Assembly: GCF_005886105.2 (NCBI RefSeq)
Contig: NZ_PNCO02000001.1
Span: 3,427,501 to 3,491,500 of the forward strand
Reading direction: 5' to 3'
Origin: Pseudoalteromonas galatheae
Lineage (GTDB): Bacteria > Pseudomonadota > Gammaproteobacteria > Enterobacterales > Alteromonadaceae
Length of the DNA: 64,000 bases
This document shows, piece by piece, positions 28,680 to 37,957 of the stretch. Positions within the stretch are counted from its first letter, which is position 1, and the number at the start of each line of letters is the position of its first letter. The notes beneath the pieces are model-generated. The model saw nothing but the letters and a program-made list of their open reading frames with translations, was not told the DNA's origin and searched no databases. Made by a program: the position numbers and the translations under genes.

Positions 28680-29477
28680 TTAAGGATGAACAGGCACTAA
28701 GTCACTTATGTGATCTGAGACTGGTGGAAGTTTATATTTTGCAACCACAGCATCAAGTTGTTTTTTTTCAGCTAATTCTCTCATAGTTAAGCGAACTTTT
28801 TCTGCAAGCTGAGTACCGCTGAAGTCTTTACTCATCGCCATATGACCATAAATTGGCTGGGCGTGATGGTAGGAGACCTTTTTTAACTTTTCAATAGGCT
28901 GACCAAGCACTTCCATCGCTATCTCTGCGGTGTCTTCCACTGCGATAACTAGATCCACGCGTCCTTTAAGCAATAGGTCAAACGCCACTTGCTCACTAAA
29001 AACAGGGACCTTATTAAGTTGGCGATCTTCATCAAAACGAGGATAAAAAACGCCCCCGCGCATCACTGCAATTCGCTTGGTATAAAGATCCGTATATTGT
29101 TCCACCTGAATATCGCTGTCTTGCTTAGCATAGAATACAAAAGACGACGTCAGAGCCATATAGGCAGGCTCCACAAAATCGATTAATTTTTCTCGTTGAG
29201 GTGTACGGATCAAGCCACCCATGACGTCTACCTCGCCTTGCGCTAGCATCCGTATGCAGCGTGAAAAAGGACAGGGAACGGCGTTTATTTGATAATTAAC
29301 ACCAGCCTGAGCCTGTACCGTTGCTAATATATCTAAGATTAAGCCTTGCACTTCACCATTGTCTTCAATAATGCTATATGGTGGCGCGTGATCTACCGCA
29401 ACATTTATTTGCTGAGCAAAACTAGAGAAACATGCAAACAAAAAAAGTAAACACGGCGATAAACAAGTCATTCGCAT
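28680..29477 (-). CDS. Periplasmic solute-binding protein family 3
   Basis: From ATG 29477-29475 (MRMTCLSPCLLFLFAC) the product has 265 residues, with a signal peptide ending near SSFAQQ. The domain begins INVAVDHAPPYSI and includes GLILDILATVQAQAGVNYQI, GEVDVMGGLIRTPQREKLID and a C-terminal helix before KYKLPPVS. This is the SBP_bac_3 fold that usually binds amino acids. No ABC permease lies nearby, so it may be a stand-alone sensor-like protein, as is frequent in Alteromonadales. The start is not firmly fixed. Confidence 0.8.
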   Translation of the reverse strand: MRMTCLSPCLLFLFACFSSFAQQINVAVDHAPPYSIIEDNGEVQGLILDILATVQAQAGVNYQINAVPCPFSRCIRMLAQGEVDVMGGLIRTPQREKLIDFVEPAYMALTSSFVFYAKQDSDIQVEQYTDLYTKRIAVMRGGVFYPRFDEDRQLNKVPVFSEQVAFDLLLKGRVDLVIAVEDTAEIAMEVLGQPIEKLKKVSYHHAQPIYGHMAMSKDFSGTQLAEKVRLTMRELAEKKQLDAVVAKYKLPPVSDHISDLVPVHP

Positions 29478-29573
29478 AATACTTATCCAACTGTGGTGCA
29501 CCAGCACCAAAAGTCATAAATATGTCATATAAAATTGTAAAGATATGGGGTTAACAATATCACAAGGTACACT

Positions 29574-30704
29574 ATGTTTCTGAAAATATTTTATCAGTTT
29601 TTGTTATTAGGATGTACGAGCTTTGGGGGACCCGCGGCCCACCTTGGGTTCTTTAAAAAACACTTTGTCGATAACTTAAAATGGCTGAGTAACGAGCGCT
29701 ACGCCAGTATGATCAGTCTGTCACAAATACTACCAGGACCTGGCTCTAGCCAAGTTGGATTCGCGATTGGTTTAGAAAAAGCAGGTATTTTAGGAGGGAT
29801 CGCCGCCTTCTTAGGATTTACACTGCCGTCATTTTTGCTCATGATCATGCTGGCATTAACGGCTGAGCAGCTCTCAGGCACTGCGTTGAATGTCATTGAT
29901 GGGTTGAAGTTGTTTGCTGTAGTTATCGTTGCCGATGCGGTACTGAGCATGGCGAAAAGCTTTTGTAAAACCACGGCACTCAAATTCGTCGCATTTTTCG
30001 CCACATTCACACTGTTGATGCTACCTAACTTGAGCGCACAATTGGGTGTGCTTATGGTGCTTGTCGTTGCTGGTTACTTTTACTCATTCAGCAATGCGCC
30101 AAGTAAACCGAGTCAATCAAAAAGCCAAATCAACTGGTTTGTATTTGCGCTATTTATTGGCCTCTTTGCGTTAACCTTTGCCGCGCTACCAAATCAACTA
30201 TTTGCCGAGTTTTATCAAGCAGGTGCTTTGGTTTTTGGTGGCGGTCACGTCGTGCTTCCGCTACTACAAACCAGTGTTGAGGGAGTCGCGCAAGAAACCT
30301 TCTTAACAGCTTATGCTGCCGCGCAAGCCATTCCTGGTCCGATGTTTACCATCGCAAGCTTTTTAGGCGCCGTTGTCGACAATACGCATCCCATTTTGGG
30401 CGCGGCGATTGCAACGCTCGCTATTTTCTTGCCGGGCCTACTGTTAATGTGGGCGTTTAACCAGCAGTGGCAATCACTTATTTCGTTGCCAAGGTTTGCA
30501 AGCATTAGCGCGACCTTAAATGCCGGTGTTGTGGGGATTCTAGCCGCTGCGTTTTATCAACCAATTTGGCTTTCTGCGGTGCATAGTTTGCTCGATATCA
30601 CCGCGGTGATATTAGGCTTTATAGCACTAAAATGGCTAAAGCCCGCAATATGGCAGTTGCTTATTGCCTTTATGGTGTTTGGGGTTATCGCTGGAAGTGT
30701 GTAG
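29574..30704 (+). CDS. chrA: Chromate transporter, CHR family (two-domain)
   Basis: The 376-residue membrane protein has two homologous CHR halves. The N-terminal one has CTSFGGPAAHLGFFKKHFV and QILPGPGSSQ; the C-terminal one has GALVFGGGHVVLPLL and AIPGPMFTIASFLGA. These GGP/GGGH and PGP motifs are diagnostic of the long-chain ChrA family, which exports chromate, sometimes with sulfate as a related substrate. No chrB regulator is adjacent. Real function in this organism, including chromate resistance, is untested. Confidence 0.88.
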   Translation: MFLKIFYQFLLLGCTSFGGPAAHLGFFKKHFVDNLKWLSNERYASMISLSQILPGPGSSQVGFAIGLEKAGILGGIAAFLGFTLPSFLLMIMLALTAEQLSGTALNVIDGLKLFAVVIVADAVLSMAKSFCKTTALKFVAFFATFTLLMLPNLSAQLGVLMVLVVAGYFYSFSNAPSKPSQSKSQINWFVFALFIGLFALTFAALPNQLFAEFYQAGALVFGGGHVVLPLLQTSVEGVAQETFLTAYAAAQAIPGPMFTIASFLGAVVDNTHPILGAAIATLAIFLPGLLLMWAFNQQWQSLISLPRFASISATLNAGVVGILAAAFYQPIWLSAVHSLLDITAVILGFIALKWLKPAIWQLLIAFMVFGVIAGSV

Positions 30705-30722
30705 GCCACACTTGAGTGGCCT
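30703..30722. terminator. Short hairpin between convergent genes
   Basis: AGGCCAC and GTGGCCT arms enclose a 6-nt loop, right at the chrA stop and just before the end of the convergent channel gene at 30729. There is no strong T-run, so termination strength is doubtful. Confidence 0.4.
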
Positions 30723-30728
30723 TGATGA

Positions 30729-31958
30729 TTATTCTGAAGTTGCATCAGGTTTGCTACCGGCGCGCACTTTCACGCGGTGTGCGCCAAAGTAATCACTCAC
30801 GCTTTGGTATGGACGTAGCCCAAATGCAGGCATTACACTTAGCATATAGTCCAAAATATCGGCTTGTAAGTGCTCGTAAAACACCCAGCGTTTATCGCGA
30901 CTAAAACAGTAAAACTCTAGAGGCAAGCCATGTTGCGTGGGCGCAAGTTCCCTTACCATGCATAAACAATCTTGATTGATGGCATCATGCTGCTTCAAGT
31001 AGGCCTCTGCATAGCGTCTAAATAAGCCTAAATTGGTGATATCGCTCGGTACATCGTCAAGCTTTTCCAGTAGTGGATATTGCTCGGTGAGTGACGCTCG
31101 CTTTTGCTCAGCCAACGGCTCAATGCTAGTAAAATCAATATGGATGGCGCGTTTGATGCGACGTCCTGCTGACTCTTGCATGGCACGCCAGTTTTTAAAT
31201 GAATCAGAGATCAACATATAGGTTGGTATGGTGGTGACGGTGTTATCCCAGTTACGTACCCTAACGGTATTTAAACCAAGATCAATCACCTCGCCGTCGG
31301 CACCAAATGCGTCAACTTGGATCCAGTCGCCAGTGGTTACCAGTCGATTGGCTGCTATTTGAATACTCGCAACCAATCCCAAAATTGTATCTTTAAATAC
31401 CAAAATAATGACTGCCGCGATAGCACCAAAACCGGAAAGAATATAAGTTGGTGATTTATCCACCAAGATACTCACCACCAATATAGAGCAAACTATAAAT
31501 ATCAGTAGCTTAATTACTTGAATAATCCCTTGGATCGGCACTTCTTTGGCGAACGGAAAGAGGTTATAAACGCCATTACCTAAATTGACTAAACTGCTAA
31601 ATAAAAACCCTGACGCCACCACCAACATGACATACACCAGTGTCTCCATCACTACAAATACCCAAGCAGGTGCGACGAAGAGGCGCTCATGGTAGGCGGA
31701 AAAGACCAGTAAACACAATACAAAGGCAAAGCGACCGCTAAATTTACTTAACTGAGGGGCAAGGTGACCAATTTTACGCGGTGAAATATGGCGCGCGAGG
31801 TTTTCTACATTGGGTAGCACTAAACGGCGGATCACCCAATATAAAAACAATAGCCCAACAACCGCGACACCGTTGGTGAATAACGCACTGATCACAGTGC
31901 CTTGCGGTAACTCTTTTAACCACGGTTGAACGACATCATGAAGGTGATCAAACTTCAT
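30729..31958 (-). CDS. ybdG: Mechanosensitive channel of the MscS family (YbdG-like)
   Basis: The 409-residue protein has about five membrane segments in the first 200 residues, then the MscS pore and beta domain: SGFGAIAAVIILVFKDTILG, ANRLVTTGDWIQVDAFGADG and VRVRNWDNTVTTIPTYML. SAGRRIKRAIHIDF and the C-terminal region fit the YbdG branch (miniconductance channel) and not MscS itself. It should relieve osmotic downshock at the inner membrane. Its ATG overlaps the stop of the upstream acyltransferase gene by 4 nt, so the two are coupled. Confidence 0.86.
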   Translation of the reverse strand: MKFDHLHDVVQPWLKELPQGTVISALFTNGVAVVGLLFLYWVIRRLVLPNVENLARHISPRKIGHLAPQLSKFSGRFAFVLCLLVFSAYHERLFVAPAWVFVVMETLVYVMLVVASGFLFSSLVNLGNGVYNLFPFAKEVPIQGIIQVIKLLIFIVCSILVVSILVDKSPTYILSGFGAIAAVIILVFKDTILGLVASIQIAANRLVTTGDWIQVDAFGADGEVIDLGLNTVRVRNWDNTVTTIPTYMLISDSFKNWRAMQESAGRRIKRAIHIDFTSIEPLAEQKRASLTEQYPLLEKLDDVPSDITNLGLFRRYAEAYLKQHDAINQDCLCMVRELAPTQHGLPLEFYCFSRDKRWVFYEHLQADILDYMLSVMPAFGLRPYQSVSDYFGAHRVKVRAGSKPDATSE

Positions 31959-32875
31959 AGCTGTTTTAGCTCCTCATTGAGCGCATCACTTGGCTCAGTC
32001 GAATTCAATCGATGCGCTTCGAGTTGGCAATCTTTGCGTTGCCAGACTTCATTCATAAAAGACTGAAACTCTACACGATAAGCTTTATCAGCTTGATAGT
32101 TACCAAGAGGCACTTTTTCCATCGCAATGTAGTCTATTTTTACATCAATTGCATCCAAGCGTCCAAGCGTAAATGCACGGCAAATATGCTCACCCTCTAA
32201 CTCATAAGCCAAAGTCGCATTGAGCATGCCGTCAAGTTGCTCTGATAGCACTTCTAGAGCGAACGCTACACCACCCGCCTTTGGTTTGAGCAGGTACTTG
32301 AACGGGCTATTTTGATGCGCATGTTTAGCTTTAGTATGACGAGTACCTTCCACAAAATTAATTACCGTTGTGGGGTGATCTCGAAAGTTGCGACAACTGG
32401 CTTTGGTACGTTCTACATCCATCCCTTTAAGCTTAGGGTTTTTGGCGATCTGCGCTTTACTCGCACGTTTCATAAATGGCATGCCCATTGCCCATGCACC
32501 GGTGCCAATGAAAGGCACGTATTTTAATTCATCTTTTAAGAAAAATTTAGGTGCAGGTAGTACCTCCATGGCACTAAGCACAACGATATCAAGCCAGCTA
32601 AGATGATTGGAAATTAACAAATACCACCCTTGAGCGTGTAATTCTTTTGGCAAGCTCACTTGTATTTTGTCGCACGCGATGCGCAAACCTAGATAGTTGC
32701 CTTTACACCACATACCGTAAAAGAAGTGCAGTGCTGTAGAGATAAACTTAACTGGCACAAGCAATTTTATGATGCCAAACAATAGCACCAATAAACCACA
32801 TACAAAGGTATTCACCAGCAGCCACACACTGGCCGATAGCCCGAGAAACCACTTAGGTAGTATTTGTTTTAACAT
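31955..32875 (-). CDS. Lysophospholipid acyltransferase-like protein (YihG type), copy 2
   Basis: From ATG 32875-32873 (MLKQILPKWFLGL), with AAGGA 7 nt upstream, the product has 306 residues. Box I is NHLSWLD (catalytic His and Asp) and box III is VEGTRHT. The N-terminus holds a hydrophobic segment. It is a paralogue of the next gene upstream, with shared blocks SPFKYLLKPKAGGVAFALE. E. coli YihG is a minor LPA acyltransferase; a similar role in phospholipid synthesis is inferred. Second of three linked genes. Confidence 0.85.
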   Translation of the reverse strand: MLKQILPKWFLGLSASVWLLVNTFVCGLLVLLFGIIKLLVPVKFISTALHFFYGMWCKGNYLGLRIACDKIQVSLPKELHAQGWYLLISNHLSWLDIVVLSAMEVLPAPKFFLKDELKYVPFIGTGAWAMGMPFMKRASKAQIAKNPKLKGMDVERTKASCRNFRDHPTTVINFVEGTRHTKAKHAHQNSPFKYLLKPKAGGVAFALEVLSEQLDGMLNATLAYELEGEHICRAFTLGRLDAIDVKIDYIAMEKVPLGNYQADKAYRVEFQSFMNEVWQRKDCQLEAHRLNSTEPSDALNEELKQL

Positions 32876-32890
32876 CACCACATCCTTCTA

Positions 32891-33766
32891 CTACTTTTTA
32901 TCGGCAAGCTCCACAAGTTGTGCGTCTTTGGCTTGCCACAAGGCGTTTAATTCGGATTGGAAACGCACTCTAAATTCGGGATCATTCATGTAGTCGCCGA
33001 CCAAGTTTGCACTGACCGGCATTACTTCCACCTGAACATCTACTGACTTCACTTTACCAGCGATAAAGTCTGCGAAAGTTGGTACACCATCGGGATAATG
33101 GATGGTGACATTCACCACTTTGCTGATTTGCTCACCCATGGCTTGCATCACAAATGCGATGCCTCCCGCTTTTGGTTTAAGCAGATGCGTAAATGGGCTT
33201 TTTTGCTTACTATGCTTGGATTCGGTGTAACGCGTACCCTCAACGAAGTTTACAATACTCACTGGCATTGTTTTAAACTTTTCGCATGCTTTTCGCGTCG
33301 TTTCTATGTCTTTACCACGCAATTTAGGGTTTTTCTTTAATTGCGACTTGCTGGTTCGCGTCATAAAAGGAAAGTCGAGCGCCCACCAAGCAAGACCTAG
33401 CACAGGTACGTAAAGCAGCTCTTTTTTCAAAAAGAAATTCAAAAACGGGATTTTGCCATGAAGCACTCGCTGCAACACTAAAATATCCACCCAACTTTGG
33501 TGATTGGCGATAACCAAGTACCAGTCTTTACGTTTTAGCTCATCCAATCCGCTAACATTAAGCATATACGGCGCAATGAGGTTTTGGCTCACTGAATTAC
33601 ACGCGACCCATTTACTTGCGCACGCCTTAGCAATATAGCTCATGGCTTTTTGCAATGGTGGGATGGGCAGTAGCTTAATCAAGCCACAAATAAAGATCGG
33701 TATAAACCAAAATATAGTGTTAACGGCGTACAGCAAGATGCTGATCACTTTACGAATAAACGACAT
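32891..33766 (-). CDS. Lysophospholipid acyltransferase-like protein (YihG type), copy 1
   Basis: The 291-residue protein begins MSFIRKVISILLYAVNTI with a membrane segment and carries NHQSWVD (box I), KNPKLRGKDIETTRKACEKF and VEGTRYTESKH (box III), then SPFTHLLKPKAGGIAFVMQ. It ends 15 bp before its paralogue at 32875, so the two are tandem duplicates in one operon with the MscS-type gene. Expected to acylate lysophosphatidic acid or a related lipid at the inner membrane. Confidence 0.86.
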   Translation of the reverse strand: MSFIRKVISILLYAVNTIFWFIPIFICGLIKLLPIPPLQKAMSYIAKACASKWVACNSVSQNLIAPYMLNVSGLDELKRKDWYLVIANHQSWVDILVLQRVLHGKIPFLNFFLKKELLYVPVLGLAWWALDFPFMTRTSKSQLKKNPKLRGKDIETTRKACEKFKTMPVSIVNFVEGTRYTESKHSKQKSPFTHLLKPKAGGIAFVMQAMGEQISKVVNVTIHYPDGVPTFADFIAGKVKSVDVQVEVMPVSANLVGDYMNDPEFRVRFQSELNALWQAKDAQLVELADKK

Positions 33767-33827
33767 TCATTCCCTCATCGTGTTTTACGGCAGAGCTGTA
33801 TCATACCTTGAAAATCACACACAATTA

Positions 33828-33847
33828 AGCCGACCAGTTGGTCGGCT
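33828..33847 (-). terminator. Hairpin after speA
   Basis: Nine-base perfect arms AGCCGACCA and TGGTCGGCT with a 2-nt spacer lie about 30 bp after the speA stop codon. On the minus strand it is followed by TAATTGTGTG, a weak tail, so efficiency is uncertain. Confidence 0.6.
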
Positions 33848-33876
33848 ATAATTTATTCCATTTCACTATCTAAAAA

Positions 33877-35757
33877 TCAATCTTCGAAGTAAGTATAACC
33901 TTCAAGTCCAGCGTTTAACTCTTGTAAATACTGAGCTTTAATTGACTCCGGCAACGACAAGGCCGCAACCTGTTGTGCATAATTCTCAGATAGCACCGCT
34001 TTGTCATAATGAACAAAGCGCAGTACATCTTCAACACTGTCGCCCTTGATTGCATTGGTGAGTTTATAACCCTCATCACAAAGCTCAACGTGTACTGAGT
34101 CTGTGTCACCAAATAAGTTATGGAGATCACCCAATATTTCTTGATAGGCCCCTACCAAGAACATTGCAACGTGATATTGCTCTCCCGGCACATACTCAGG
34201 AATGGGTAGACTTGACTCAATACCTGCGCCCTCTACATAACTGTTGATTTGACCGTCCGAATCACAAGTAATGTCCTGAATAATCGCTCTTTGCGTCAAC
34301 GGCTGATTGAGCTTGTCGATAGGCATCACCGGAAATAGCTGGTCAATACCCCAAATATCCGGCAGTGATTGGAACAACGAGAAGTTTACAAACAGTTTAT
34401 CAGCTAGCTTTTCATTGAGGTCGTCTAGTACTTCTCGGTGTGCTCTCGCATTCTCATTTAAGCACTCACGCACTTTATGAAGTGTCGTGAAGTAAAGCTG
34501 TTCAAGTTGCGCCCACTCTTGCATGCTAATCAAACCATGTACGTATTGGTCGTGTGCGTCGCTGAACAAGTGCATAGCGTCGTGGTAGGTTTCTAAGGCC
34601 ATGCGAGGAGTCAGTTGTGACAACGAATGCCATAACTCTTGTAATACCAGTGGACTGGTATCTTGTGGTTGCACCGGTTCGACTTGATTTGGTGCTTTTT
34701 CTACGTCGATCACATCCGTGATCAGCATCGCGTGATGGGCAGTTAATGCTCGGCCAGATTCAGTAATAATATCCGGATGCGGAATGTTATTGAGCTCCGC
34801 AATATCATGAAAAGCATGCACCACATTTTTCGCGTATTCCGCCACCGTATAATTCATTGAACATGAACTACGAGAACCTGAGCCTTCATAATCCACTCCG
34901 AGGCCACCGCCAACATCAACGATACGCAGCGGAACTCCTAGTTGATATAGCTCAGCATAGTGGCGCGCACACTCTTTAAGCGCACGTTGAATATCGCGAA
35001 TATTGGCAACTTGCGAGCCGATATGGAAGTGTACCAACTGCATTAAGTGCAAACGATTATGCGACTTAAGTAACTCAACCGCTTGCAGAACTTGACTGGC
35101 AGTAAGACCAAACTTACCTTTTTCACCACCGGTATTCTGCCACTTGCCTTTACCAACAGAATTAAGACGAATACGAATACCAATCGACGGTTCAATGCCT
35201 AAATCGTCGATTTCTTGTAATAAAGTATCCAGTTCAGAGAGCTTTTCAACGACTATATTTACTTGGTGACCCATCGCTTGACCGATGCAAGCTAAGCGCA
35301 AGAACTCACTGTCTTTGTAGCCGTTACAGACAATGGTAATAGGTTGATGTGCCACACCCAAAATTGCCATCAGCTCAGGCTTAGAACCGGCTTCAAGACC
35401 AACAAGACCGCTTGGGTGAGCCAATAACTTACTGACAACCGAGCGCTGCTGATTCACTTTTATTGGATAAACACAGGTGTACTGGCCTTGGTAATCACGT
35501 TGAGTTCGTGCAGCAGTAAAGGCTTGAGTCAAGGTATCGACACGATGTTTTAAAATATCGGTAAAACGTACCAAAACTGGCAAAGTTAGCCCCTGCGCTT
35601 TAAATTGCTCAGTTAACTCTGGAAGAAGAATTGGTGGCTTAGTGCGATCACCATCAGGAAACGCCACTAACTGGCCCTGTTCATTGATATCAAAATAGCC
35701 GTCACTCCAGTGGGTAACGTTATAGATAGAACGTGCTGTTTGCAGACCCCAAGTCAT
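33877..35757 (-). CDS. speA: Biosynthetic arginine decarboxylase
   Basis: From ATG 35757-35755 (MTWGLQTARSIYNVTHWSDG) the product has 626 residues; a TTG four codons upstream is less likely. It is a fold-III PLP enzyme: CVYPIKVNQQ holds the PLP lysine, HFHIGSQVANI and DVGGGLGVDYEGS form the barrel, and ELCDEGYKLTNAI the C-terminal domain, with the insertion typical of SpeA. It makes agmatine for polyamine synthesis. It is divergent from speE, 220 bp away, and both serve the same pathway; an agmatinase gene is not in the window. Confidence 0.95.
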   Translation of the reverse strand: MTWGLQTARSIYNVTHWSDGYFDINEQGQLVAFPDGDRTKPPILLPELTEQFKAQGLTLPVLVRFTDILKHRVDTLTQAFTAARTQRDYQGQYTCVYPIKVNQQRSVVSKLLAHPSGLVGLEAGSKPELMAILGVAHQPITIVCNGYKDSEFLRLACIGQAMGHQVNIVVEKLSELDTLLQEIDDLGIEPSIGIRIRLNSVGKGKWQNTGGEKGKFGLTASQVLQAVELLKSHNRLHLMQLVHFHIGSQVANIRDIQRALKECARHYAELYQLGVPLRIVDVGGGLGVDYEGSGSRSSCSMNYTVAEYAKNVVHAFHDIAELNNIPHPDIITESGRALTAHHAMLITDVIDVEKAPNQVEPVQPQDTSPLVLQELWHSLSQLTPRMALETYHDAMHLFSDAHDQYVHGLISMQEWAQLEQLYFTTLHKVRECLNENARAHREVLDDLNEKLADKLFVNFSLFQSLPDIWGIDQLFPVMPIDKLNQPLTQRAIIQDITCDSDGQINSYVEGAGIESSLPIPEYVPGEQYHVAMFLVGAYQEILGDLHNLFGDTDSVHVELCDEGYKLTNAIKGDSVEDVLRFVHYDKAVLSENYAQQVAALSLPESIKAQYLQELNAGLEGYTYFED

Positions 35758-35977
35758 TGCTGCTCTCAATTAATTCTTTATAAAGCTTCATTCTAATACG
35801 CGAGGCAAGTCAATGCGACCTAAAGTTGCGTTTTCATTAGCTTACAAACCTTATAAATAGCCCATGCTTGATTAGGGCTAATATGAGGCAAAGTACAAAA
35901 TGTTGACTAAAATTGATTGAGCAAAGACGCAAGCACTGGCAAAATTGCCTCAATTTTTATCAAGTGTGAACACAATC

Positions 35978-36838
35978 ATGGCAAACTTAGAAGCAAACCG
36001 TTGGTTTACAGAAATTAGCGACCGCGATGGCAGCGCTTTTTCACTTAGAGTCAACAAAAAATTAGACGAAATCCAATCACCATTTCAAAAAGTAGAAATG
36101 TTTGAAACAACGGATTTTGGTAACCTGATGATCATTGACGGTTGCACTATGGTGAGCACGCGTGAAAACTTTTTCTATCACGAAATGATGAGTCACCCGG
36201 CGCTATTTTCGCACCCTGCACCTAAAAATGTTGTGATCATTGGCGGCGGCGACTGTGGCACATTGCGTGAAGTATTAAAGCATCCTGGCGTTGAAAAAGT
36301 AACTCAGATTGATATCGACGAAGTTGTGACGCAAATGTCTTTGAAATACTTCCCTGAGCTTTGTGAGTCTAATAACGATCCTCGCGCAACTGTAATGTTT
36401 GATGATGGCATCAAATTTATGCGTGAAGCCGAAGCAGAGTCTATCGACGTTATCATCGTTGATGGCACCGATCCTGTTGGCCCAGGTGAAGGTTTATTCA
36501 ATCACGCATTCTACAAGAGCTGTTTAGCAGCGCTTCGTACTGGTGGTATCATGATCCAGCAAAGTGAATCACCACTGATGCACATGCCGTTGCTACTAGA
36601 AATGCGCGATGCAATGTTGGAAGTGGGCTTTGTTGACCTGCAAACCCTGCCTTTCCCACAGCCAATCTACCCAAGCGGCCTGTGGTCAGCAACAATGGCA
36701 CGTAAAGATCAAAAGTTTGCCGGATTCCGCGAGCAAGACGTTGATAACGCAACATTTGATACTGAGTACTACAACACAGGTATTCATAAGGGTGCATTAG
36801 CAACACCTAACTTTATGAAGCGTGCTTTCGAAAAGTAG
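35978..36838 (+). CDS. speE: Spermidine synthase
   Basis: I start at ATG 35978 (MANLEANRWFTEISDRDGSA), giving 286 residues, the usual length; a TTG 11 codons upstream is open but not conserved. Motifs are GCTMVSTRENFFYHEMMSHP, VVIIGGGDCGTLREVLKHP (decarboxy-SAM site), DGTDPVGPGEGLF and QSESPLMHMP. It transfers aminopropyl groups to putrescine. No good ribosome-binding site is visible. Its 3' end is the left boundary of the integron island, and a second copy of the last 70 bp lies at 48168. Confidence 0.95.
   Translation: MANLEANRWFTEISDRDGSAFSLRVNKKLDEIQSPFQKVEMFETTDFGNLMIIDGCTMVSTRENFFYHEMMSHPALFSHPAPKNVVIIGGGDCGTLREVLKHPGVEKVTQIDIDEVVTQMSLKYFPELCESNNDPRATVMFDDGIKFMREAEAESIDVIIVDGTDPVGPGEGLFNHAFYKSCLAALRTGGIMIQQSESPLMHMPLLLEMRDAMLEVGFVDLQTLPFPQPIYPSGLWSATMARKDQKFAGFREQDVDNATFDTEYYNTGIHKGALATPNFMKRAFEK
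36768..36837 (+). repeat. Left copy of the 70-bp speE 3'-end direct repeat
   Basis: These 70 bp, the last codons of speE up to the first two bases of its stop codon, recur at 48168-48237 in the same orientation exactly 11,400 bp away. There are three mismatches (36779, 36793, 36802), two of them silent. Confidence 0.92.
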
Positions 36839-36938
36839 GCCGAATCAGAACATAAACTCAATTGTTAAAGTGTAGTGACTCATATATGACTCTACAGCCT
36901 TGATGATTGGGTTAATACTTCACCTGGCCTGAAGTTAT

Positions 36939-36973
36939 GAGCGAACAACAGATGTTCGCTCTAGCTCGTTTTT
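36939..36973 (+). terminator. Terminator-like hairpin downstream of speE at the island edge
   Basis: Nine-base perfect arms GAGCGAACA and TGTTCGCTC with a 5-nt loop are followed by TAGCTCGTTTTT. It is about 100 bp after the speE stop. It may now end speE transcription on the island side. No gene is seen between speE and the first attC at 37034. Confidence 0.6.
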
Positions 36974-37033
36974 GGACAAAACGTTTTAGGTCGGCGGCTA
37001 TATTCGACTAGTTTCGCATAAAAATTTCTATGG

Positions 37034-37135
37034 GCTAACGCCGCAAATAAACGGCGGAAAATAGCAGGCTAAACTAAGCGAAGAATGAGCGCAAGCCTGC
37101 TGTTTTGCGTCCACTGTTTAATTAATTTGTTATAC
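37034..37135 (-). repeat. attC site A (distal end of the array)
   Basis: Core GCTAACG at 37034 and inverse core GTTATAC at 37129; inner stem arms AGCAGGCT and AGCCTGCT. It belongs to the same subfamily as sites C, D and E. It follows the cassette gene ending at 37140 and is the last attC of the array. Confidence 0.85.
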
Positions 37136-37139
37136 CCCG

Positions 37140-37838
37140 TTACGGTAAATCATTTCTTTTTGAATAGCAGCAATCACCATCTAGAAGCCTAAAAACATCA
37201 TCTTCAAGCTCAACATAGAGCTTCTCAGATAGTTTAGCCTTGTCAGTAATAGTGGGAGTAGCCTTATTTTTTGGTAAGTAGATTGGTCTCATTGAATTTA
37301 CAGAGCTTACATGTCTAGACTGTATATGCTGTAAAGTTTGAGCATTAAGAAGATGAAGTTGAACGTTAGAGTCAAGTGCATATTCTAAATCAGAGTAACC
37401 AACTTCAACGCTTACCATACAACGTTCTAAATCATATAACCAAGGTAAGAGAATATAATCAACTTGGTTTGATTCAAGCAAGCTCTCAATATACTTGCGA
37501 CCATCCTTAGTAAGAGTAATTGAATGATCCCACTCTTTACGCTCAAAATAACTTGAGATCTTATGGGCAGGTAATTTGCCTAGGGATACTGGTATATTCC
37601 CCGACTTTGTGATGCCCTTACCCACAGATGCGTTAAAACTGTTAGAAAAGTTAGGGCTAAGTTCCTCACGTGCTGACTCATTATTGAAAACTGTCACGCC
37701 TTTGTAGAGGTAGCAGAATTGATTATTGTGCGATTCAGGTGTTAACACACCAATTCTTTTAGAAGTTAATTTTTCATTTTGTGTACTTGCACATCCCGAT
37801 AAAATAACAATTAGAGAAACTAATATAGTGCGTAACAT
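37140..37838 (-). CDS. Cassette-encoded lipoprotein of unknown function (232 aa)
   Basis: The product starts MLRTILVSLIVILSGCAST, a clear lipoprotein signal with the lipobox LSGC (Cys16), preceded by AAAGGAG 5 nt from the ATG. The mature part has a region (VDYILLPWLYDLERCMVSVE) reminiscent of outer-membrane lipoproteins that assemble with others, but no family is recognised. Two cysteines near the end (DGDCCYSK) are adjacent. The gene fills the cassette between attC A and attC B and lies at the array end next to speE, furthest from the attI promoter. Confidence 0.72.
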   Translation of the reverse strand: MLRTILVSLIVILSGCASTQNEKLTSKRIGVLTPESHNNQFCYLYKGVTVFNNESAREELSPNFSNSFNASVGKGITKSGNIPVSLGKLPAHKISSYFERKEWDHSITLTKDGRKYIESLLESNQVDYILLPWLYDLERCMVSVEVGYSDLEYALDSNVQLHLLNAQTLQHIQSRHVSSVNSMRPIYLPKNKATPTITDKAKLSEKLYVELEDDVFRLLDGDCCYSKRNDLP

Positions 37839-37854
37839 CTAAACTCCTTTAGGG

Positions 37855-37954
37855 GTATAACGCCCGCATAAATTGCGGATAACAGTTGACTAGAATAAGC
37901 GAAGAATGAGCGCCAGCCAACCGTTAGACGTCCATTTTTATGCGATTGTTATAC
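37855..37954 (-). repeat. attC site B
   Basis: Core GTATAAC at 37855 and inverse core GTTATAC at 37948, 100 bp apart. It shares the AAGCGAAGAATGAGCGC centre with site A, but the inner arms differ (AGTTGACT and AGCCAACC). It marks the end of the cassette gene at 37958. Confidence 0.82.
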
Positions 37955-37957
37955 GCA

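Noticed and set aside
36870..36895. Imperfect palindrome after speE (GTAGTGACTCATATATGACTCTAC region)
   Set aside because: Too many mismatches in the arms to claim a protein site or terminator; the hairpin at 36939 is much better.
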